From: an uncultured Coriobacteriaceae bacterium
Lineage (GTDB): Bacteria > Actinomycetota > Coriobacteriia > Coriobacteriales > Eggerthellaceae
Length of the DNA: 12,065 nucleotides
Reading direction: 5' to 3'
NCBI GenBank assembly: GCA_946623915.1
Contig: CAMORQ010000032.1
Coordinates: 1 to 12,065 of the forward strand
Below, piece after piece: positions 1 to 6,617 of this stretch. How positions within the stretch are numbered: position 1 is the first letter of the stretch; each line of letters begins with the position of its first letter. Below the pieces are notes generated by a model. The model was not told the origin of the DNA, did no database searches, and saw nothing but the letters and a program-made list of their open reading frames with translations. A program made the position numbers and the translations under genes.

Positions 1-2
1 TT

Positions 3-62
3 GAAAGGGCTGTTGAAGAAGTCGTAGAAGGAGCGGCGGCGGGCGATGGCATGCGTTGTTAA
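3..62 (+). CDS. possible C-terminal tail of an unidentified convergent gene (partial)
   Basis: One plus-strand frame is open from the left edge (first full codon at position 3) to a TAA stop at 60-62. It encodes about 19 residues that read like a helical, acidic protein end (ERAVEEVVEGAAAGDGMRC). If real, it is the 3' end of a gene lying outside the window and convergent with the ABC-GNAT gene, 69 bases away. The stretch is far too short to assign a family. A competing minus-strand frame starting at 52 is also open to the edge, but it lacks a ribosome binding site and reads as Ser/Thr/Ala-rich low complexity, so I prefer the plus-strand reading only weakly. Confidence 0.3.
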   Translation, partial: ERAVEEVVEGAAAGDGMRC

Positions 63-131
63 GGGCAGCGGCACGCCAGTGCCTCGCCGCGCCCCGCGCC
101 GCTTCTATGACACGGGGCGGTATCGCGCGCT
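63..131. terminator. GC-rich convergent intergenic region with inverted repeats, possible terminator
   Basis: This short region lies between a presumed plus-strand gene end and the ABC-GNAT stop codon. It holds several inverted repeats. CGCCCCG at 90-96 pairs perfectly with CGGGGCG at 113-119 across a 16-base loop. GGCAC at 70-74 pairs with GTGCC at 79-83. GCGCGCT at 125-131 pairs with AGCGCGC at 138-144 across the ABC-GNAT stop. None is followed by a run of T on either strand, so these are not classical rho-independent terminators. A role in ending convergent transcription is inferred from position. Confidence 0.3.
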
Positions 132-2531
132 TTAGATAGCGCGCTCAAGGGCGATGGTTGGGTAATCGCCCGTCTCGTCGGGACTTCCCGCTTCGGTAAA
201 GCCCTGGGCCTTCCAGAAATGCACGGCGCTTTCGTTTCTTGCGGGAGCCACCACGCGAAACGCGGTATAGCCTTGGGCCTGCATCGCCGCGCGTACGTCT
301 GCGAAGATCTGGCTGCCGATGCCTTGTCCCTGAAGGTCCGCCGCCACCATGAACCACCCGATAAACGCACATGTTTGGCTTGGATACCCGCAAATCAAAT
401 CGAGCACCGCGACCAAATCGTCGCCATCGAAGAAACCCACACAATGCTTTGAATTCGGGCCCGCCCCGTCGGGGGCACGGGTAATCACTTCGGCGAGCTG
501 CGCACGTGTTGGATGCAGTCCTATGCTGCGGTAGTAACGCCTGTTGCCCCGCGCAAGATGGTACACGTCTTCGATATCGGCCTCGGTTAAGCGCCGTACA
601 TCGAAATCGGTGCCGAGCGATTGAACGTCGAGTGCGGGAACGCCTGCCGCGCGCGCCGAAGCCATGCCTGCCGCCTCCGGGTCTTCCCCTGGCGCAGCAG
701 CAAGCATCTCGCGATCAAGCACCTGGGAAAACTGCGTTTCAAACAGGTTTGCGTATATCCCACCCTGCGCCAAAAGCTCGTCGTGTGTGCCCGACTCGGC
801 AACCACGCCATCCGACACCACCAGGATGCGGTCCGCCTTAAGGATGGTAGACAGGCGGTGCGCGATGACCAAACTCGTACGGCCCACCATCATCTGTTCG
901 AGCGCCGACTGAATAGCTGCTTCGGAAATTGAATCGAGCGCACTCGTTGCTTCGTCGAGAATAAGGATTTTGGGGTCTTTCAGGATAACGCGCGCGAGGC
1001 TGATGCGCTGCTTTTCTCCACCCGAAAGCTTAAGCCCCCGGTTGCCCACTTGCGCGTTGTAGCCTTCGGGCAACGATGCGATGTAGTCGTGAATGTTGGC
1101 AATGCGGCATGCGCGTTCGACCTCTTCGCTCGTCGCGTCCTCGCGCGCATAGCGCAGATTGTCCATGATGCTTCCGTTGAACAGGTACGCTTCCTGGGTG
1201 ACCATGCCTATTTGTTCGCGCAGATAGGTCAGGTCGAAATCGCGCACATCCACCCCGGCGACCTTCACCGAACCGGCGGCGACGTCGTACAAACGCGGGA
1301 TCAGGTTGACCACTGTCGATTTGCCCGAACCGGAAGGGCCGACGATCGCATACATCGCCCCACCGGGAACCGTGAAACTAACGTCGCGCAGAATGTTGCG
1401 TTCACCGTCGTAGGAAAAGGCCACGTGCTCGTAAGAAATAGGCTGTTGCTCAACATTGGGCGTTGCGCCGTTTTCGGGCGACGAGATGGTGTTTTCACGG
1501 TCGAGGTAGTCGAAAATGCGGTTGAACAACGCCAGCGAGCGTGTAAAACTGACCTGTAAGTTCAGCAGGCTTTCGACCGGTCGGTAGAGGCGGTTGACCA
1601 GTGCGACCATCGCCGTTACCGTTCCCACCGTAAGCGCAGGGTCTATGCGGTCGATAATCAGGACGCCACCCGCAAAATACAAAAGCAGCGGTCCGAGCTG
1701 CATGAACATTCCCATCGCAACCGCAAACAGCGCGCCGGAGCGCGTTTCTTTCATCGACAGGCGCGTCACGTTTTCGTTTGCGTCGTTGAATCGGGCGAAC
1801 TCGCTTTCTTCGCGCGTGAACATCTTCACCAAAAGCGACCCCGACACCGAAAGAGACTCGTTGATTATCTGGTTCATTTCGTCGGTGGCCGTTTGAGTGA
1901 GCCCAGCGTATTTCAACCGCGCGCGCCCTGCACTACGCGTCGGCAAAATGAGCAGCGGCACAACCGCCAAGCCCACCAACGCCAAAAGCCAGCTCATCGT
2001 GAACATGGCCACAAGCGTCGTGACCACCGTCGCAATATTTCCCACAGCCTTTGAAAGCGTGCCCGAAATAACCGAACTCACGCCTGAAATGTCGGTATCC
2101 ATGCGCGTGATGATGTCGCCCTGTTTTTCGGTAGTGAAAAACGAATGGGGCATGGACTGCAGGTGGGAGAACATCTCGTTGCGCATGTCGTAAATGATTC
2201 TTTGCGAAATCCAGGCGTTGACGTAGTTTTCCAACATGCCGATCAACTGGCTGGCAAACATAGCTGCAAGGGCAATGAGCAGCAGCTGGACGAGGAAGCG
2301 CAAGTCTTCGCCGACCAAAGCTTCGTCCACGATGCGCCCGGTGACAATCGACGGCACCAGTCCAAGCACTGCCGAAGCGATGATGACGACAAACACAAGC
2401 AGAAACTGCAGCCAGTACGGCTTCAGGTACGAGAAAATCCGCCCGAGGAAGGCGCGGGTCACCCTTGGCGCCGTGGCCTTGTCTTCTTCGCTTAATACTT
2501 GTGGTCCAAAATGACCGCCGCGTACCGCCAT
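132..2531 (-). CDS. ABC half-exporter (permease-ATPase) with C-terminal GNAT acetyltransferase domain
   Basis: This 799-residue single frame is an ABC exporter half-transporter fused to an acetyltransferase. Residues about 35-330 form a type I exporter membrane domain with roughly six hydrophobic helices. Residues about 365-600 form the ATPase: Walker A GPSGSGKST at 398-406, Q-loop glutamine near 446, signature LSGGE at 502-506, Walker B ILILDE ending in D526-E527, and switch histidine H558. A stand-alone protein of this family (MdlB/LmrA-like) normally ends near residue 600. Here an Ala-rich linker (about 605-640) leads into a GNAT fold (about 644-799) with the acetyl-CoA loop QGQGIG at 734-739 and the late N-x-S-A-x-x-F-W motif around 766-773. 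Such exporters act as membrane dimers; the substrate cannot be read from sequence. The ATG at 2531 is the only start before an in-frame stop at 2580, although its ribosome binding site is weak. It lies 97 bases after menE-menC on the same strand, so it may be the last gene of that transcript. Confidence 0.93.
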   Translation of the reverse strand: MAVRGGHFGPQVLSEEDKATAPRVTRAFLGRIFSYLKPYWLQFLLVFVVIIASAVLGLVPSIVTGRIVDEALVGEDLRFLVQLLLIALAAMFASQLIGMLENYVNAWISQRIIYDMRNEMFSHLQSMPHSFFTTEKQGDIITRMDTDISGVSSVISGTLSKAVGNIATVVTTLVAMFTMSWLLALVGLAVVPLLILPTRSAGRARLKYAGLTQTATDEMNQIINESLSVSGSLLVKMFTREESEFARFNDANENVTRLSMKETRSGALFAVAMGMFMQLGPLLLYFAGGVLIIDRIDPALTVGTVTAMVALVNRLYRPVESLLNLQVSFTRSLALFNRIFDYLDRENTISSPENGATPNVEQQPISYEHVAFSYDGERNILRDVSFTVPGGAMYAIVGPSGSGKSTVVNLIPRLYDVAAGSVKVAGVDVRDFDLTYLREQIGMVTQEAYLFNGSIMDNLRYAREDATSEEVERACRIANIHDYIASLPEGYNAQVGNRGLKLSGGEKQRISLARVILKDPKILILDEATSALDSISEAAIQSALEQMMVGRTSLVIAHRLSTILKADRILVVSDGVVAESGTHDELLAQGGIYANLFETQFSQVLDREMLAAAPGEDPEAAGMASARAAGVPALDVQSLGTDFDVRRLTEADIEDVYHLARGNRRYYRSIGLHPTRAQLAEVITRAPDGAGPNSKHCVGFFDGDDLVAVLDLICGYPSQTCAFIGWFMVAADLQGQGIGSQIFADVRAAMQAQGYTAFRVVAPARNESAVHFWKAQGFTEAGSPDETGDYPTIALERAI

Positions 2532-2631
2532 GCCGATGCTACCGGTGCCCGTCGGTATCCACGTCGAGCGCTCTCGTTTTCACATGCTCCATCTGCATAG
2601 CCCCCATCCTCTGCATTGCCTGCCGTTTTCG

Positions 2632-5601
2632 CTATTCGCACACCCAATGGTTCACGGCCACGCTCTCGAGCGCAGCCTCGTCGACATCGCATCCCAAGCC
2701 GTAGGGGTGCTGCGCATCGTTGATGCGCAGCACGCCGCCCCGAAGCGCAAAGGGCGGATCGCACACATCGACCGTAAAATAGCGCGAACTGTCGCTGATG
2801 TCACCCGCGAGGTTCACCCCAGGCAGAAGCGCCAACACCGCATGCAGGCGTTTGGAGATACCCGTATCGTACATGCCTCCCGGCCACACTTCGATACCGC
2901 GTTCACGAGCCCACTTGTAAAACTCCAGTGTGCCGGACAGCCCACCGAACTTGCCGATCTTCAGCGCGGCGCAGCGCAATTCCGGATGCGCCTCCAACAC
3001 GCCTTTCAGCTGTTCGCTGTTCGTCCAGCTTTCGTCGAGGCACACGCGCATACGCAAATTGCCCTGCAGGCGAGCCAGGCGATCAAACAGGTCGGTCGGT
3101 CCGACAGATGGCCTGTGCGAGGGGTCGAGTGGTTCTTCAATGCATTCGATGTCGAAATCGTCGAGACGTTTGAGCACATCTATCTGCGCGTCTTTGTACG
3201 ACTGGTTGGCGTCGAGCATCAGGGTGAGGTTGGGATGGGCCGCCCGCACCGCCTCAACCACCTTTAGGTCGTAACCCGGTCGTATCTTCAGCTTCACGCG
3301 GCGATACCCGTTTTCAACCGCCGCATTGACCGTTGCAAGAATCTCGTTCGGCGACCCCACACCGGCGACGGCGCCGCCGTGCACGCATCCTGCCGGCAAC
3401 TCGTGCAGCGCGCCTTCCTCCGTGGCATATTCGCGCGCGCCAATCAGTTGTCTAATGGAGCGCCTGCGCACATGGCCATACAGATCCCATATGGCCGTTT
3501 CGAGCGCCGAACAGGCGAAAGGATGCTCGCTTGCACCGGGGGCGTTTTCAAACAACGCACCTGCATCTCCCGGATGCAACAGAGCACGACCCACCAAAAG
3601 GGGGCCAAGCAAATTGCAGATGAGGGGCAAATCGTCGGCAATGGTTTCCGGCAGATACCAATCGGTGGCGAACGCGCTGCATTCACCTATGCCGGTGCGT
3701 CCCTCTTGGTCGGTAAGCCGCACGATAACGCATTCGCGCTCGCGCAGCTTGTGCTTCGCCGTGCGGATGGGCGACACAAGCGGCAGTTTCACCTGCCACA
3801 CGTCGACTTTCTCTACTTGAATTCGCTGGTTCCACGTTCGTTCGAGCGTACCGGCGCCCACTTTTCCGACACCTGTGCGGGGGAATTCGTCCACAACCAC
3901 GAACTGGTCGGGCAAGTACAGGGGCGACGTGACCATCGCAAGACGGTTTCTTAGTTCGTCGGCGAAATAGAATTTGTTGAACCCGGGGCGCGAGGATGCA
4001 TCCGCCGCTTCGACAAACGCTACCGGGCGCCTTCCCCACGTGCTGCTTTCGGCACCGAATACATGAGCGTCGGTCACCCCTTCCACCGCTAGAATCTTGT
4101 CACGTATTTCGGCTGGGTAGACGTTTTCGCCTCCGGAAACGAACATGTCCGACGACCGTTCGGTAACCTCGATTTTCCCGTCGACCATGTGCGCGCGGTC
4201 TCCGGTAAGAAAGAAGCCGTCGGCAGTGAACGCCGCCTGTGCGTTCAGATAGCCTTCGATTACGCCGGGACCCCGCACGCCGAGCTGGCCAAATCCGTCT
4301 TCGCCAGGCGTGACTACACACGCCTCGTAACCGTCGAGCAATTCGAGCCGGGGCAATCGGGCATCCTGCACGAGCGCGTTGGCCACCTGCGAGCACGTTT
4401 CGGTCATGCCGTAGCTGATGTACACACGTGCGTTTTGCCCCAGCGCGCGATTAAGCGTCGCCTGGTTGGGCCTCGATCCACCCAGAAGAATGCATTCGTA
4501 TGATGAAATCGCCTCCGACATGGGGCCCCCAGAGGGCGAAGGCGCATCCTGCGCGGGCTGAGCAGCCCGAGCGTTGTCGAGGTCGGGAGATGTCTGTTCG
4601 TCTTGCGCGCCATCTGACGTATCGAAGCCTTCGGCAACCGTCGAATCTGCGCCCTGGGCGCCTGCTTCGCCGCCCTCGCCTTGCTGCTGCCCGTCGTCTA
4701 CCGCATCCTCCTGTACCGCACCCGTCCCGGCCGCTTCACCCGCGACCGGCGCAGACGCCTCGTCCGAATCTGGCATAAACGCATCCTCGGCGGCCGCAGA
4801 TGGCGCCTGCGTTTCCGCCTCCACAACGCTTAGCATGTCCTGAAGCATCTTATCCACTACCGATATGTGGGTTGCCCGATACATGTTCGCGTCGGAAAGC
4901 ACCTTGCGCGCGTCGAACCTGCGGTACAGCAGGAACGCATTGCGATTGAGCACCGACCTGAAAAACACCTGCAGGCCACCCACATGATATGCCGGAAGCG
5001 CCAGCTGCCACACGCCTTGTCCTTCGGTGTTAAGACAGCTGTTGCTTGCCCGAGCTGCCCCCTGCAAGCGCTCCCACGAAAGCGCAGCTGCCTTCGGCCT
5101 GCCCGACGTCCCCGACGTGAACATGATCACAGCATCGGCCAGCTCGTCGAACGCGCCCACACCGCGACGCGCCCACTGTGAAAGCTGGTTGCGGGTACCG
5201 GGCCCTGCCTGCGCCGCTTCTGCCACCAAGGCAAGCGCCGTCCTCTCGTCGAGCGTAGGCAGGTGCACCAATCCGCGCACGCGGCGTATTTCTTCGATAC
5301 GGTCACGTTTTTCGGATTCGGTTAAACGCGCATTCAGCATGACCAGGGAAAATCCGCCGTATGCGGCAGCCACCAGCGTGTAAAACAGCGCCGGACAGTT
5401 GTCCATGTCCACAGCGCACACGCCGCCCCGCTCAACATGCTGGGCCTCCAGTTCGCGCGCGAGCCAAACGCCGCATGTACGCAGTTCCCAATAGGTAACA
5501 GAATGCCCCGTTTCGGCGTCGAGGAAGCACACGAAATCCTGGGGCTCTGACGCACGCGATTCGATGAAAGCAGCAAAGTTGTTCGAATTAGGTATTGGCA
5601 T
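2632..5601 (-). CDS. fused o-succinylbenzoate-CoA ligase (MenE) and o-succinylbenzoate synthase (MenC)
   Basis: This 989-residue protein joins two consecutive cytosolic menaquinone enzymes, MenE first and MenC second. The MenE half (about 1-595) is an acyl-adenylate-forming ligase: phosphate loop TSGTSGRPK at 162-170, YGMTE at 397-401, TGD at 466-468, the hinge region SGGENVYP at 489-496, and the C-terminal catalytic lysine K579 in PRTGVGKV. The MenC half (about 596-989) is an enolase-superfamily OSB synthase: KLK with K770 and K772, probable metal ligands D797 (LDANQ), E822 (IEEP) and D856 (LDES), and a second catalytic lysine K881 (ALKIGK). MenC makes OSB from SHCHC, and MenE converts it to OSB-CoA for MenB. 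Residues about 261-362 of the MenE half are an acidic Ala/Gly/Glu/Asp/Gln-rich insert, making this half about 100 residues longer than usual. A modest GAAAG ribosome site lies six bases before the ATG. All key residues are intact in both halves. The MenC half could have side activity as an N-acylamino acid racemase, as some relatives do. Confidence 0.94.
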   Translation of the reverse strand: MPIPNSNNFAAFIESRASEPQDFVCFLDAETGHSVTYWELRTCGVWLARELEAQHVERGGVCAVDMDNCPALFYTLVAAAYGGFSLVMLNARLTESEKRDRIEEIRRVRGLVHLPTLDERTALALVAEAAQAGPGTRNQLSQWARRGVGAFDELADAVIMFTSGTSGRPKAAALSWERLQGAARASNSCLNTEGQGVWQLALPAYHVGGLQVFFRSVLNRNAFLLYRRFDARKVLSDANMYRATHISVVDKMLQDMLSVVEAETQAPSAAAEDAFMPDSDEASAPVAGEAAGTGAVQEDAVDDGQQQGEGGEAGAQGADSTVAEGFDTSDGAQDEQTSPDLDNARAAQPAQDAPSPSGGPMSEAISSYECILLGGSRPNQATLNRALGQNARVYISYGMTETCSQVANALVQDARLPRLELLDGYEACVVTPGEDGFGQLGVRGPGVIEGYLNAQAAFTADGFFLTGDRAHMVDGKIEVTERSSDMFVSGGENVYPAEIRDKILAVEGVTDAHVFGAESSTWGRRPVAFVEAADASSRPGFNKFYFADELRNRLAMVTSPLYLPDQFVVVDEFPRTGVGKVGAGTLERTWNQRIQVEKVDVWQVKLPLVSPIRTAKHKLRERECVIVRLTDQEGRTGIGECSAFATDWYLPETIADDLPLICNLLGPLLVGRALLHPGDAGALFENAPGASEHPFACSALETAIWDLYGHVRRRSIRQLIGAREYATEEGALHELPAGCVHGGAVAGVGSPNEILATVNAAVENGYRRVKLKIRPGYDLKVVEAVRAAHPNLTLMLDANQSYKDAQIDVLKRLDDFDIECIEEPLDPSHRPSVGPTDLFDRLARLQGNLRMRVCLDESWTNSEQLKGVLEAHPELRCAALKIGKFGGLSGTLEFYKWARERGIEVWPGGMYDTGISKRLHAVLALLPGVNLAGDISDSSRYFTVDVCDPPFALRGGVLRINDAQHPYGLGCDVDEAALESVAVNHWVCE

Positions 5602-5765
5602 TGGTCGCTTTCGGTTTTGAATGGAAGTCCTGCATCATATTTGTTTGATTCGTTCGCGCTGCAATTCCTGAAAGCCGATACGGGCCATTCATCCGACCAG
5701 GCAACACGTTGCATGCGAACAGCGCGCCGCACATGCACGCAGCGCTTCGCCCGATGAATGAATCC
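5602..5765 (-). other. 164-base structured spacer between menB and menE-menC
   Basis: This is the widest gap inside the menaquinone gene run. An 8-base perfect inverted repeat (5686-5693 with 5753-5760, CATTCATC/GATGAATG) encloses two smaller hairpins: AGCGC/GCGCT at 5721-5725 and 5741-5745, and GCAAC/GTTGC at 5701-5712. Together they could fold as a three-way junction. A 6-base stem CCCTAA/TTAGGG at 5764-5781 spans the menB stop codon. No T-run follows any stem, so a rho-independent terminator is not supported. An mRNA processing or attenuation element is possible but unproven. I see no strong promoter between the structure and the menE-menC start. Confidence 0.4.
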
Positions 5766-6605
5766 CTAAGGGAATTTAGGGTATTTGGAGAAATCGGGTG
5801 CCCGCTTTTCTTTGAAAGCGTCGCGTCCTTCTTTCGCCTCGTCGGTAGTGTAATAGAGCATCGTGGCGTCACCTGCCAACTGCTGTAAACCGGCCAGGCC
5901 ATCGGTGGCGGCATTGAAGCTGGCTTTCATGAAGCGTAGAGCCGTCGGGCTCCATTGCAGCATTTCACGCGCCCAAGCCACGCATTCCTCTTCCAAATCA
6001 TCGAAGGGAACTACTTTGTTCACGAGCCCCATATCCAAGGCTTCTGCGGCGCTATACTGTCGGCAAAGGTACCAGATCTCACGCGCTTTCTTCTGGCCGA
6101 CCACCGCCGCCAGATAGCCTGCGCCGTAACCTGCGTCGAAACTGCCCACCTTAGGGCCTGTTTGGCCGAACTTGGCGGTTTCTGCGGCAATCGATAGGTC
6201 GCACAGCAAGTGCAGCACATGTCCGCCGCCGATGGCATAGCCGTTGACCATGGCTATGACCGGCTTGGGGACTACGCGGATCAGCCGCTGAAGATCGAGC
6301 ACGTTCAACCGCGGGATCCCTTCTTCGCCCACGTATCCGCCGTTGCCGCGTATCTTCTGGTCGCCGCCGCTGCAAAATGCCTGGTCGCACGGTTCGCCGT
6401 CGTGGTTTGCACCTGTAAGGATGATTACCCCGATGCCAGCATCGTCACGCGCACAGGAAAACGCGTCGAACAGCTCGACGTTGGTTAGGGGCGTAAAAGC
6501 ATTGCGCCGTTCGGGCCTGTTGATGGTTATCTTCGCAATGCCATCGAGTGTTTCGTAGATTATTTCGTTGTAGGTTTTACCCGGTTGCCAACCCTGCACA
6601 CCCAT
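5766..6605 (-). CDS. menB: 1,4-dihydroxy-2-naphthoyl-CoA synthase (naphthoate synthase)
   Basis: MenB closes the second ring of the naphthoquinone by converting o-succinylbenzoyl-CoA to 1,4-dihydroxy-2-naphthoyl-CoA in the cytosol. The 279-residue protein is a full-length crotonase-fold enzyme. The oxyanion-hole segments are visible as CSGGDQ at 78-83 and GYAIGGGH at 122-129, followed by QTGPKVGSFDAGYG around 148-161 with the catalytic S155 and D157. Glycine 150 in QTG is the hallmark of the type I, bicarbonate-dependent MenB proteins such as that of E. coli; type II enzymes such as the mycobacterial one carry aspartate there. The ATG at 6605 is preceded by an excellent ribosome site (AAAGGGGA, plus-strand 6610-6617) that directly abuts the menD stop, 12 bases upstream. 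Its substrate is supplied by the fused MenE-MenC encoded next. Confidence 0.97.
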   Translation of the reverse strand: MGVQGWQPGKTYNEIIYETLDGIAKITINRPERRNAFTPLTNVELFDAFSCARDDAGIGVIILTGANHDGEPCDQAFCSGGDQKIRGNGGYVGEEGIPRLNVLDLQRLIRVVPKPVIAMVNGYAIGGGHVLHLLCDLSIAAETAKFGQTGPKVGSFDAGYGAGYLAAVVGQKKAREIWYLCRQYSAAEALDMGLVNKVVPFDDLEEECVAWAREMLQWSPTALRFMKASFNAATDGLAGLQQLAGDATMLYYTTDEAKEGRDAFKEKRAPDFSKYPKFP

Positions 6606-6617
6606 ACAATCCCCTTT

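Noticed and set aside
1..52. Minus-strand frame starting at 52 and open to the left edge
   Set aside because: There is no ribosome site and the translation is Ser/Thr/Ala/Pro low complexity; the opposite-strand gene tail is somewhat more protein-like.
1050..1559. 169-codon plus-strand frame, and other long plus-strand frames opposite the men genes
   Set aside because: They are antisense shadows of well-supported minus-strand genes with intact catalytic motifs, and are caused by high GC at third codon positions.
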